A stretch of 64,000 nt of DNA from contig DDQE01000050.1 in NCBI GenBank assembly GCA_002342545.1, positions 1 to 64,000 of the forward strand. The letters run 5' to 3'. Numbering within the stretch: position 1 is the first letter of the stretch; each line of letters opens with the position of its first letter. A model generated the notes under the pieces. It saw only the letters and a list, made by a program, of their open reading frames with translations, was not told where the DNA came from and searched no databases. Of the stretch, positions 22,782-32,357 are shown in pieces. The stretch comes from Caryophanales bacterium UBA2450 (GTDB lineage Bacteria > Bacillota_I > Bacilli_A > RFN20 > CAG-826). Both the position numbers and the translations under genes were made by a program.

Positions 22782-25700
22782 ATGATTAAAGTTACAATGC
22801 TTGCTACATTATTTGCCGGACTTGTAATGGGTACAACTGTTGCTAGTGGTGCTAATCCTGCTCCTAAAGAAGTAAGAGACACCAAGATCATTGTCGAAGT
22901 TAATCGTTCGTTAGAAACGTTAACTGAAGAAGGCATCAAAAATACTCAATTGTCTGTCTATGAAAGCATTAGAAACAATATCACTAGAAATGTCGAATTA
23001 GGCACTCAATACCATGTGCTCAATAACGCATTTGTTGTTTCTATCAATAGCAAATATGTGGACGCTGTTAAATCATTACCTGGAGTTAAAAGTGTGACCG
23101 TTAACAAATTACATATGGTCAAAACTCAAGCTCTTCAAACAACTGCAGATACTCAAACTCCTGATCCTGAACATGATTATGGTGGATCAGAAAATGCTTC
23201 CGCAGAAACCATGCATCTTACTCCTGGAACCACAAATGATGGTGAAGGAACAGTTATCGCAATTCTTGATAATGAATTCTATTTCCGTGGAAAAACTAAA
23301 TCTGCTGATGCTTGGAAACATGTTACATTCACCGAATTAGCTTCTTCAGTGAAAGTCAAATTTGATGGTAGACCAAGCAGTTATAGCAAAACAATCGCAT
23401 ATACCAACAATAAAGCGACCGTTGATGCTGCTACATTAGGAGATGAAGGATCCTTATATTTCAATAGTAAAGTTCCATTCTATTTCGATTATGGTGGAGA
23501 AACTAATACCTATGGAGGAGATCCTAAACAAGACTTTGATGTTTCAAGTTTACTCTCTTATCACGGTTCTCACGTTGCTAGTATCGCTGCTGGAAACGAC
23601 CCATATTACAAAGGTATTGCTCCTAAAGCCCAACTAGTCTGTATGAAGGTCTTCACAAACTTCGAAGCACAAAAGATTGATCAAGCAATGGGATTCCAAA
23701 GTTCCTCTGGAGCTTATGATGAACCAATTCTTAACGCTTTAGAAGACTGTATTACCCTTGGAGTTGACGGCATCAATATGTCTCTTGGTAGTAACTTAGA
23801 TGACTTTGACGCTGATTCAATTACCATGAAGACTTTAGTGAAATTAACTAACGCTGGTTTATTATCATCTATCTCTGCTGGTAATAACGGTAAATCCTCA
23901 TTCGCTTTTGCTGGAGGATATGGAAACTGGACAAAAGACACTGTCGAAACTGGTATCTTAGGTGGTTACGCAAATAATAAAGCAACAATGTCTATTGCTG
24001 CTGGTCAACCTGCTAAGACTTTCTATGCTTCAGCGTTTAAATATAAAGGCGTGAATATTTCTTACCAAGACCAAGTTGTAAATATGGGTAATTCTTCTGA
24101 TTACGAAGAAGACGAAGAACGCCATATGAGTGATTTGACCCCTGGTGAATCTAAAACACTTAACTGGGTATATATTCCTAACTTCGGTTCAAGTGCTGAT
24201 TATAAAGATAAAGATGTCACTAACAAAATCGCTATCGTCAACCGTGGTAGTATCGACTTTGCTACTAAAGTTACAACCGCTAAAGATAAAGGTGCTATTG
24301 GTGTAGTCATTATCAATAACGATCCAACTGCATCTGACTTCAACTTCCACTGTAGTTTTGGTGATTTAAAACCTACTATCCCAGTTGCTTTAGTCTTATT
24401 TAGAGAAAAGCAAACGTTTGAAAAAGATGGCTTTGGATCATTTGACATTGTTAAAGATGAAGTTGATGTCAACCCAAGAGCAAATACTATTTCTACTTTC
24501 TCTTCTGATGGTGCAACTGCAGCCTTAGATATGAAACCAGAAATTACTGCTCCTGGTGACTTTATTAGAGGTGCTGTCCCTCCACAAAAGAAAGAAGATA
24601 AACAAGAAGAACCAGCTGGAAGAAGATATTCCACTTATGAATTCTTATCTGGTACTTCTATGAGTGCCCCTAACTATGCTGGTGCTCAAGCAGTAGTGCT
24701 TTCTAGAAAAGCAAATGAGTTAAAAAATAACTCAGCGGAATATAACGCATATCGCAAAACTGTCGATATGAGACTTATGTCTACTGCTATTCCAATGTTT
24801 GATTATGAAGAATGTCCAGAAGATGAAGGACATAAATACAATACCTCTCCACGTATTCAAGGTGCAGGTATGGCAAACGTTGGAGATGCTTATAAAACTG
24901 ATGTTTATTTAGAAGGCTATGATTTATTAGGTAACCCAATTGGAAAATCTAAGATCGCCTTAAGAAATAACTCAAAAATTAACGCTGGTACTGTTTCTCT
25001 TAGCTTCTTAGCTCATAACGAGAGTACAACTGCTAAGAAATATCAAGTCAGTTATTCTGTGATGAGACCAGCGATTAAAAAGTCTAACGAAATCGTTTCT
25101 AGACAATATAATTACCGTGGCGAAGTTGATAATATCTCTTCTTTCCCAGGTTTATCATATTGGGTTGAACAAGTTAACCCAGATGAATCTAAAGTGATTG
25201 TTGAAAGACACGCTACTGGTGATATCAACGTTGGTGACGTATTCAAAGTCACAAAAGAAATTGAATATTTCGTTCCAGATGAAAGAGCCGGACACGAAGG
25301 CGAATTATTAAAACAAACAATCGCTATTGGTAGATATAAATGTACTGATACTCAAGTTGTTGAACATGCTCCAAATGTTTATTGGACTTATGCTACTTAT
25401 GAAGAACTTGAAGGTAGCAACTATCAATCAGTTCAAGACATACTCATCAAGACTGTTAACGTTGGTGAAGTGGAAATTGCTCCAGGAGACCATAAAATCG
25501 TCTTACCTGAATACAGTTTAACAACCGAACAAAAACAAGAGATCTTAGAATTCTATGAATTTGGAACTTACTTAGAAGGATTCGTTAGCCTTACAAGTAT
25601 GGAAAATGAAGGCATTAACTTATCAATGCCATGGATGGGATTCTTCGGTGGAGAAGGACAAGATTATAGTTCTGCTCCAGTTGTGGAACCATTCAACTTT

Positions 25701-26891
25701 GAAAAAGATGCTTCTTCCATTTATCCAAGTGAATTAAATAATGATATCGGCTATAGCTTATTAGGTAAAACTAATATTGATATGGGTAGTATAATGGCCA
25801 CAACTTATGTTGAACCAGGTAAATCATTTAAAAAATCTGATATTTTACAAAATGATGAAAGCTTAACCCATTTAGCTAAGAGTGACGCTAATTATCACTT
25901 ATTAGGAACTGACTCTGAAGGTAAATATTATAGTGACCCAGCAAATAACTTATATGCTGGTAATCCACACTCTAGTAATACATTACTCGTTCAACAATTT
26001 GTTCTTAGATCTGTTGATGATAACTACTTCACTATCACTAATAAGGCAAGTGGCAAGATTTATATCCAAGACGTATTAGAAGATATGATCTTTGGTGAAA
26101 GATATGGTAGATACCCATTATATAAATCTCACGTTGATGAAAACTACTTAAGTCCATATGTTGGACATAGAGCGTTCGCTGCCATTCCATTATATGATTC
26201 AAAAACTGGTGGAAGTCTCCCTGATGGTGATTACGAAATTAAGTTCAACTATAAATTAGTTGCGACAGGTACATGGGTAAGTTTATCTTATACATTACAT
26301 CTCTGTAGTAGTGAACCAACCATTAGTAGTGTTCAAGTTCTTCAAGATTCAGTGAGATTTAACGTTTCTGAAAAATATCTCACCAACGTCAAAGTTGGAC
26401 AAAGCTACTATCAAATGTCTGAAGAAGAAATTAAAGGAAACTACATTGAACTCACTAAAGAAGACATTGAACTTGAATTAGAAAATAACTTCAATGAAGT
26501 TTATGGTTCTGGACGTTTATTCATCGAATTACAAAATAAAGCTTATGGTAGAACCGGTATTATTGTTAGATTCGTTGAAAAAGATGGTGAAATCGATTTC
26601 AGTAAATACACTATCGTTGAACACTACACATTTACATTAAGTAATGACTTTGAAGACTTAGGTACCTCTATCCATTACGTTACCTATGACTCCAAAACAT
26701 ATAATATTAAGGATTATGAAGTTGATGTATACGTTCGCGTCAAACGTTATTCTGATAAGCCAAGCGGAACTTCAACCGGAGGATGTGGTGGTAATGTCGC
26801 TACTACAAGCATTGTCTTATCAAGCTTGGCTGGTTTATTAGCTATTGCTATTATTCTCAGCAAAAAAAGAAAATTAGGAGGTAAAGAATAA
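22782..26891 (+). CDS. Giant secreted subtilase (S8), cell-envelope protease
   Basis: This 1,369-residue exported serine protease has a signal peptide, an I9-type propeptide (about 35-115), and an S8 catalytic domain split by a PA-type insertion (about 400-565), as in lactocepin and C5a-peptidase relatives. Catalytic residues are Asp163 in AILDNEF, His261 in YHGSHVAS and Ser626 in SGTSMSAPN. The Asp motif is unusual (DNE rather than DSG or DTG). Several beta-rich domains follow. The C-terminus is GGCGGN, then a membrane helix and KKRK, so the protein is probably held at the surface. ATG 22782 follows AAAGGAAGG; the frame upstream lacks a signal. Its stop overlaps the binding-protein gene by one base. 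Confidence 0.92.
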   Translation: MIKVTMLATLFAGLVMGTTVASGANPAPKEVRDTKIIVEVNRSLETLTEEGIKNTQLSVYESIRNNITRNVELGTQYHVLNNAFVVSINSKYVDAVKSLPGVKSVTVNKLHMVKTQALQTTADTQTPDPEHDYGGSENASAETMHLTPGTTNDGEGTVIAILDNEFYFRGKTKSADAWKHVTFTELASSVKVKFDGRPSSYSKTIAYTNNKATVDAATLGDEGSLYFNSKVPFYFDYGGETNTYGGDPKQDFDVSSLLSYHGSHVASIAAGNDPYYKGIAPKAQLVCMKVFTNFEAQKIDQAMGFQSSSGAYDEPILNALEDCITLGVDGINMSLGSNLDDFDADSITMKTLVKLTNAGLLSSISAGNNGKSSFAFAGGYGNWTKDTVETGILGGYANNKATMSIAAGQPAKTFYASAFKYKGVNISYQDQVVNMGNSSDYEEDEERHMSDLTPGESKTLNWVYIPNFGSSADYKDKDVTNKIAIVNRGSIDFATKVTTAKDKGAIGVVIINNDPTASDFNFHCSFGDLKPTIPVALVLFREKQTFEKDGFGSFDIVKDEVDVNPRANTISTFSSDGATAALDMKPEITAPGDFIRGAVPPQKKEDKQEEPAGRRYSTYEFLSGTSMSAPNYAGAQAVVLSRKANELKNNSAEYNAYRKTVDMRLMSTAIPMFDYEECPEDEGHKYNTSPRIQGAGMANVGDAYKTDVYLEGYDLLGNPIGKSKIALRNNSKINAGTVSLSFLAHNESTTAKKYQVSYSVMRPAIKKSNEIVSRQYNYRGEVDNISSFPGLSYWVEQVNPDESKVIVERHATGDINVGDVFKVTKEIEYFVPDERAGHEGELLKQTIAIGRYKCTDTQVVEHAPNVYWTYATYEELEGSNYQSVQDILIKTVNVGEVEIAPGDHKIVLPEYSLTTEQKQEILEFYEFGTYLEGFVSLTSMENEGINLSMPWMGFFGGEGQDYSSAPVVEPFNFEKDASSIYPSELNNDIGYSLLGKTNIDMGSIMATTYVEPGKSFKKSDILQNDESLTHLAKSDANYHLLGTDSEGKYYSDPANNLYAGNPHSSNTLLVQQFVLRSVDDNYFTITNKASGKIYIQDVLEDMIFGERYGRYPLYKSHVDENYLSPYVGHRAFAAIPLYDSKTGGSLPDGDYEIKFNYKLVATGTWVSLSYTLHLCSSEPTISSVQVLQDSVRFNVSEKYLTNVKVGQSYYQMSEEEIKGNYIELTKEDIELELENNFNEVYGSGRLFIELQNKAYGRTGIIVRFVEKDGEIDFSKYTIVEHYTFTLSNDFEDLGTSIHYVTYDSKTYNIKDYEVDVYVRVKRYSDKPSGTSTGGCGGNVATTSIVLSSLAGLLAIAIILSKKRKLGGKE

Positions 26892-29800
26892 TGAAAAAAG
26901 CTAGATATTTATTCTTATCATCTACTGCATTAGCATTCGCTGTTGTTTTAACAGCCTGTGGTGGTTCTAGTGGCGGAGGTGGCGATGTTCCACCTGTTGC
27001 CGAATTCAGCTTTAGTGCTTCATTTATTGGCACAAAAACCGACAAAATTTATGTTGGCACTGATGAATTATTAGAAATTAAAGAAGTTAATCCTGGTGAA
27101 GTTACACGTACTTATACCTATGCTTTAACTTCTGGTTCAGCTAACTTTATTTCAGTTAGTTATGACGGTGCCGCTAAATTATTTACAGTTACCCCTCAAC
27201 ATGATAGTGGTGATCAAAAAGTTGGTATTCGTATTACTGAACAAACTTCAGGTAAAAAATTCACCAAATTCTTCTACGTTGGTGAAAGATACGATGCCGC
27301 TAATACTGGTTATAACTTCTCAGCAGATACTGAAAAGAAATCCGAAATTTTAGGAAAACTTGAAGAATATGCGATGAAGAATTACTTAACTGGTATCACC
27401 TTATTTGAAAATGGTGGTTATGTCCGTAAAAAACCACGTGTCCATTATGGAACAGATAATTATGTTACTGGTTACGGATTTGGCTTATTAACCGAAGGCT
27501 ATTTGGAAACTGATCCTACAAAAGCACCTCAACCAGAAGTTTCCGGATATAAAAATTATTTACAATCCGCTCAAAGCAGCGATCCAGGTAATATTTCTGG
27601 TTGGAATGCATCTGGTAGCCAAATCGGTGATTTATATGGATATATGACTTCATCCTTATGGGGAACAAAATTAAATTCTGCTAAAACTGGATATGAATGG
27701 TACCCTGTTTTAGCTGCGGAAAACTGTTCAGATCCAATTCCTTTAGATGGAAAACCTACAGACACTATTCATAAGAAATACCGTGTTTATGTTAAAACTG
27801 GTAATACACCAGATGGTCCAAACGGTGAGAAATATTCCATTGCTTATCGTTCTATTAACGGTGAACCATTTGATGGACGTGCCGTCGTCTTAGAAGATTA
27901 CATCACTACATTTAGATTACTTTTAACTCAAAGTTCTAAATTAAGCCGTGGTGCTGAACTTGCGACCGATACTTCATATGGTTTTAAAGGTGCATATGCC
28001 TACTTTAGAAAAACTGAAAAGGCAAACGACGAACAAGCTGAAGGATTCTGGTCTGACATGACTGAAAACGACCAATTAGGTATTGTTGCCGGAACAGACA
28101 CTCAAGGCGAATATATTGATTTTGAATTTGTGAACCCAATTGATCAATTTACCGCTAAATACACTTTATCTAGCAGCTTATATAGTCCAATTCCAAAAGA
28201 ATTTTTACAATCTATTGGTGGAGGAAGCTGGATTGCTGGTGGCGAAGTTGTTGGTACTGGTTCAAAAACAAAAGGTAGCACCAAAGGTGCAATCCTTAAT
28301 AACGTTATCGGTGTTGGCCCTTACTTCTTAGAAGAATGGGTTGGCGACCAAGAAATCGTCTTCAAAAGAAACGATAATTGGTTTGAGTATGTGAATTCAC
28401 AAGGTACTGATAACCCACGTTATCGTATCGAAGGTGTGCACTTCCAAGTTATTAGTGCTGCTCAACAAAGAGATGACGCAATTTATGATGAATTTAACTT
28501 AAACCATCTTGATCAAACTAGTATCCCAGTATCAAGAATGGAAGAAAGACAACCAACTGACGCTCAAACTAAGGGCGATGCAACATTTAAGTTAAATGTT
28601 AACTCTTGTGACCAAGATAGATGGGATGACTTATTCTGGTCTACTAAATATCCAGATGTTGAAAAACCAACAAATAGATATCTTGTTAAACCATGGATGA
28701 GTAACAAAAACTTCTTAAATGGCTTATTCTGGTCTATTAATAGATCTGACTTTGCTGAAACTAGAGGTGCTATTCCTTCTTATAACTACTTTGCAGATGC
28801 TTACTTAGATGATCCAATTGCCGGTCATTCATATAACGCATCAAAAGCTCATGCAGATGCTGAAAAAGGTTTTGACCCAAGTTTACCAACTAGTAACTAT
28901 GGATTTAACCAAGCAAAAGCCACTGCATATTTCGCAGACGCTGTTGATGAATTAGTGGCCTCTGGCGACATTACTCTTGGTACAACAACAAACAAAACCA
29001 CTATCAATATCGATATTTGGTGGATGTATCAAAATGACGAAAAGACTTATGGTGAAGATATTGCAAACTACTTCCAAGATGCCTTTAATAACGAAAACGT
29101 TGGTAAAGGATGTGTTGAATTAAAAGTTAGACATTTTGCTGAATCTCAATGGGAACAAGTTTATAACGACCACTTAATGGTTGGTGTCTATGACCTCGGA
29201 TTTGGCGCTATTAGTGGTAATACATTAAATCCACTTAACTTCATGGAAGTCTTAAAAAGTGATAACTCTTCAGGATTCACTCTTAACTGGGGTGCTGATA
29301 CTTCTAAAGTTGATCCTGATGACCCAATTGTCTTTGAAGTCAAAGAAGATGGTGCAGATGTTAAAAAAGAATGGTCATTTGACTCTGCTTGGGCAACTGC
29401 AGATCATGGCGCAGTCGTTAGAGATGGTGAACCTGTTGATTCTGTTCAAGTTGGTTATACAACTAAACCTACTACTCCAAGTGGTGCTGATACCAATAGA
29501 TTAGCTAATGGTGCCATCATGAAATGTAACTTCGAATTTGTTGAAGTTGATCCTGGTGTTGAATTTGAAATTACTAGAGTTCAGTTGTCCTTAATGGGCT
29601 ATGGTTCTATCACTATTGATGAATCTAACATCGAGAGGTTATACGTTGATGATGACCCAACTAAAGCAATTATTGGATTCAAGATTATCTTTGATAACGA
29701 AACAGTTAAAGAAGAATATGAAAATATGCCTTTCTCTAAATACGTTAATAAGATGTTGTTTGATGGTTTGAAATTACAAAAACAAATTGATAACTTAGAT

Positions 29801-29998
29801 CCAACTGATCCAAAATACGCTGAAAAGAAAGCGGAATTAGAGAATCCATTAGCATACGATTATTACGATGCTTATTGGTGGGTTGATGTTTATTATAACA
29901 TTACAATCTCTGGCTCTGTTCCAACTGAAAACTACTATAAAGTCACCAAGACCAAACAAACTAAAGCTTTGTCATTTGCTAGTTTAGGAGGTAGATAA
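26891..29998 (+). CDS. oppA: Oligopeptide ABC transporter substrate-binding lipoprotein
   Basis: This 1,035-residue lipoprotein (lipobox VLTAC, Cys23) looks like a family 5 (OppA/DppA) solute-binding protein, though about twice the usual length. Family-like parts include IGVGPYFLEEWVGDQEIVFKRNDNW (given here in pieces: VGPYFLEEW, then EIVFKRNDNWF), NFLNGLFWSINRSDFAE, and VGVYDLGFGAISG near the end. It should capture peptides outside the membrane for OppBCDF, encoded 1.3 kb downstream. GGAGGT precedes the ATG, which overlaps the stop of the subtilase gene, so a protease and a peptide receptor are translated from one mRNA. Confidence 0.85.
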   Translation: MKKARYLFLSSTALAFAVVLTACGGSSGGGGDVPPVAEFSFSASFIGTKTDKIYVGTDELLEIKEVNPGEVTRTYTYALTSGSANFISVSYDGAAKLFTVTPQHDSGDQKVGIRITEQTSGKKFTKFFYVGERYDAANTGYNFSADTEKKSEILGKLEEYAMKNYLTGITLFENGGYVRKKPRVHYGTDNYVTGYGFGLLTEGYLETDPTKAPQPEVSGYKNYLQSAQSSDPGNISGWNASGSQIGDLYGYMTSSLWGTKLNSAKTGYEWYPVLAAENCSDPIPLDGKPTDTIHKKYRVYVKTGNTPDGPNGEKYSIAYRSINGEPFDGRAVVLEDYITTFRLLLTQSSKLSRGAELATDTSYGFKGAYAYFRKTEKANDEQAEGFWSDMTENDQLGIVAGTDTQGEYIDFEFVNPIDQFTAKYTLSSSLYSPIPKEFLQSIGGGSWIAGGEVVGTGSKTKGSTKGAILNNVIGVGPYFLEEWVGDQEIVFKRNDNWFEYVNSQGTDNPRYRIEGVHFQVISAAQQRDDAIYDEFNLNHLDQTSIPVSRMEERQPTDAQTKGDATFKLNVNSCDQDRWDDLFWSTKYPDVEKPTNRYLVKPWMSNKNFLNGLFWSINRSDFAETRGAIPSYNYFADAYLDDPIAGHSYNASKAHADAEKGFDPSLPTSNYGFNQAKATAYFADAVDELVASGDITLGTTTNKTTINIDIWWMYQNDEKTYGEDIANYFQDAFNNENVGKGCVELKVRHFAESQWEQVYNDHLMVGVYDLGFGAISGNTLNPLNFMEVLKSDNSSGFTLNWGADTSKVDPDDPIVFEVKEDGADVKKEWSFDSAWATADHGAVVRDGEPVDSVQVGYTTKPTTPSGADTNRLANGAIMKCNFEFVEVDPGVEFEITRVQLSLMGYGSITIDESNIERLYVDDDPTKAIIGFKIIFDNETVKEEYENMPFSKYVNKMLFDGLKLQKQIDNLDPTDPKYAEKKAELENPLAYDYYDAYWWVDVYYNITISGSVPTENYYKVTKTKQTKALSFASLGGR

Positions 29999-30000
29999 TT

Positions 30001-31170
30001 ATGAAAAAATCCATGTTATCTATCATTGGATTAGTTGCTGCTATGACTTTAACAGGTTGTGGTGGTGGAAGTGAGGCTCCTATTAGCACCTCTTCCGTCA
30101 TTCTTCCTGTTGAAAGCATTAGACTTAACGCTGGTAAAAAGGCACTTCTAGTAGGGGATACCCTTCAAGTGAATCCGCTAATAACTCCTTTACTTGCCTC
30201 TAGCGCTACTCTAGTTTATGAAAGTAGCGATAAAGAAGTTGCCGCTGTTGATTCTAATGGCTTAGTTACAGCTAAAAAGCAAGGAAGCACAACAATTAAA
30301 GTTAGTAGCAAAGATAATCCAAAAGTTTATACAGAAATGGAAATCTTTGTTGTTGCTAATCAAAGTGCTGATGTCATTCAAAATAAACTTGCTAACTTAT
30401 TAGTTTATCAAAAAACTAAAGTTAAAAAGCCAAGAAAATTAGCAACAACTGAAGTTGAAACTAGAACTTTATATGTCGATGGAAAAGTCTCCAAAAAAAC
30501 ATATGAAATCGCTGATTTTATTCTTGATAAAGATGAAGCATATTTCTACATTGGTGGAATAGACAAGGAGTCAAAATTTTTTGACGCTCCAGAACATAGA
30601 TCTACATTTGGTCATCATTTCTATACCGATGTTGACTACCATAGCTTCCTTTATCACGAAACTGATAATGTCCATAACTGGTGTTATGTTCCTACCGAAT
30701 TCTATTTAGGCACTGGCACTACTAGAGACGGCGTTATCTATGCGATGATGGGCTCTTTCTTCAATAGTGGTTCTGACATTGCTGAAAACACAGTGGAATA
30801 TTCTATGAGTTCAGATTTTCTCGGACCAACCTATAGAAAAATGTGTTACGCTGGTGGATTTGATGATGATATGGTTTTTGGAAAATTCCAAGCCTCAAGC
30901 AAAGGTCAAGAAGCCGATATTACTGAAGAAAATAACTTAGATATTCCAGCCGGAACTCTTTATGATGAAAGCGACAATTTTGAAATTTATTGGTATAAAG
31001 GTAATGCTAAATATTACCGTGTAAACTTTAAACTCTCATATGTCATTGATGGTCATAATTATGTTCTTGATATCATTAGAGACTATTCATTTGATAGAGA
31101 TGACGAATTCTCATATCAATTACCTGATCGTAGCAAATATATTCAGGTGAAGGATGTCTTTGAATTATAA
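30001..31170 (+). CDS. Lipoprotein with one Big_2-type Ig-like domain
   Basis: This 389-residue lipoprotein has lipobox LTGC (Cys20) and one bacterial Ig-like (Big_2) domain at about residues 33-120, recognised by ESIRLNAGKKALLVGDTL and DSNGLVTAKKQGSTTIKV. The remaining 270 residues are a beta-rich region I do not recognise. It starts 2 nt after the binding-protein gene (GGAGGT upstream) and ends at a terminator, so it is the third gene of the subtilase operon. It might help present peptides or link the complex to the surface; no function can be assigned. Confidence 0.75.
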   Translation: MKKSMLSIIGLVAAMTLTGCGGGSEAPISTSSVILPVESIRLNAGKKALLVGDTLQVNPLITPLLASSATLVYESSDKEVAAVDSNGLVTAKKQGSTTIKVSSKDNPKVYTEMEIFVVANQSADVIQNKLANLLVYQKTKVKKPRKLATTEVETRTLYVDGKVSKKTYEIADFILDKDEAYFYIGGIDKESKFFDAPEHRSTFGHHFYTDVDYHSFLYHETDNVHNWCYVPTEFYLGTGTTRDGVIYAMMGSFFNSGSDIAENTVEYSMSSDFLGPTYRKMCYAGGFDDDMVFGKFQASSKGQEADITEENNLDIPAGTLYDESDNFEIYWYKGNAKYYRVNFKLSYVIDGHNYVLDIIRDYSFDRDDEFSYQLPDRSKYIQVKDVFEL

Positions 31171-31188
31171 TCATTAACAATACAACTA

Positions 31189-31213
31189 AGGGCGTAGAAA
31201 TACGCTCTTTTTT
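31189..31213 (+). terminator. Terminator of the subtilase-binding protein operon
   Basis: AGGGCGTA pairs with TACGCTCT around a GAAA loop (one G-U pair), followed by six T. Confidence 0.9.
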
Positions 31214-31239
31214 GATGCCAATTATTAATAATTGTTATA

Positions 31240-31296
31240 TTGCTTTTTATTAATCGTTTGTACTATAATAAATAAACACTTTACACTAAAGTAAAG
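31240..31296 (+). promoter_or_regulatory. Promoter and 5' hairpin of oppBCDF
   Basis: TTGCTT (31240-31245) and TATAAT (31264-31269) are 18 bp apart. A perfect CTTTAC (31279-31284) / GTAAAG (31291-31296) hairpin begins a few bases after the expected start of transcription. Confidence 0.6.
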
Positions 31297-31315
31297 TTAG
31301 AAAGGAAAAAGAGTA

Positions 31316-32356
31316 ATGCTAAAGTACGTAATTAAAAGAATCGTTCTTGCTCTTATTACTGCTTTTATCATCCTTTCTATTACCTTTATTTTAGTTAAAT
31401 CATTAGGTATTGCAGATACTACTTTCGGCGCTAAAGAAAACGTTAAACACGCCTTCTATTTAAAACAGCTCAACTTAGGATATGTTGTTGTTTTTGATCA
31501 TGAAGTAGATGGGTATGGCAAACTACTTGCTCAATTCCATATTGAAGGTGTTGATGAATATTTCTATGCGCGCCCTATCTTAGAGCAGTATTTTGCTTGG
31601 CTAAAGAATATCTTTACAGCGTGGGACTGGGGTGAATCGACATCTATTGAATTAAGATCTCAGGCTACGGATATTATTGCCTCGAGATTACCTACATCTA
31701 TGTATATAAATATTGTTTCCGTTGTGGTATCTGTTCCACTTGGTATCGGCTTAGGCATTTTAGCTGGATTAAAGAAAAATACATGGATTGATCATCTCAT
31801 TTCCACATTGGTTATGATATTTATTTCTATCCCATCATTCGTTGTTATTTCATTCTTGATGTATTTCTTATGTTATAAAAATCAATTGCTGCCGTCGATG
31901 TGGCCGAACCCGAGTGACACTACTGCTAATAAAATCTTAGCTTATTTCATTCCGGTAATGTCTTTATCCTTTGGTAGTATTTGTGGATATACTCGTTTTG
32001 TTAGAGCAGAACTTTGTGAAGTTATGTCTAGTGAATATTTATTATTAGCTAGAACTAAAGGTTTAACTAAAAATCAAGCAATCACTAGACACGCTTTAAA
32101 AAATGCATTCGTTCCAATTCTTCCATCTATTTTAGCGGAATTCATTGGGATCTTTGGTGGTTCAATGATTTTGGAAAAATTGTACGGCATTCCTGGAATT
32201 GGTGACTTATATATTAGATCCATTAACGAAAAAGACTATAACGTCTTAATGGTGGATATGGCAATCTTTACCACAGTCGGTTTATTAGCGGGCATTGTTT
32301 TAGACTTGTCCTACGGCTTTATTGACCCACGTATCAGAATGGGAGAAAAGAAATAA
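31316..32356 (+). CDS. oppB: Oligopeptide ABC transporter permease OppB
   Basis: This 346-residue inner-membrane permease forms half of the peptide channel. The N-terminal MLKYVIKRIVLALITAF helix and the EAA-loop region SSEYLLLARTKGLTKNQ with the following HALKNAF are typical of OppB/DppB. A loop of about 90 residues lies between the first membrane helix and the core. AAAGGAAAAAG precedes ATG 31316. It is first in oppBCDF, separated from the binding protein gene by a terminator and its own promoter. Confidence 0.95.
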   Translation: MLKYVIKRIVLALITAFIILSITFILVKSLGIADTTFGAKENVKHAFYLKQLNLGYVVVFDHEVDGYGKLLAQFHIEGVDEYFYARPILEQYFAWLKNIFTAWDWGESTSIELRSQATDIIASRLPTSMYINIVSVVVSVPLGIGLGILAGLKKNTWIDHLISTLVMIFISIPSFVVISFLMYFLCYKNQLLPSMWPNPSDTTANKILAYFIPVMSLSFGSICGYTRFVRAELCEVMSSEYLLLARTKGLTKNQAITRHALKNAFVPILPSILAEFIGIFGGSMILEKLYGIPGIGDLYIRSINEKDYNVLMVDMAIFTTVGLLAGIVLDLSYGFIDPRIRMGEKK

Positions 32357-32357
32357 G

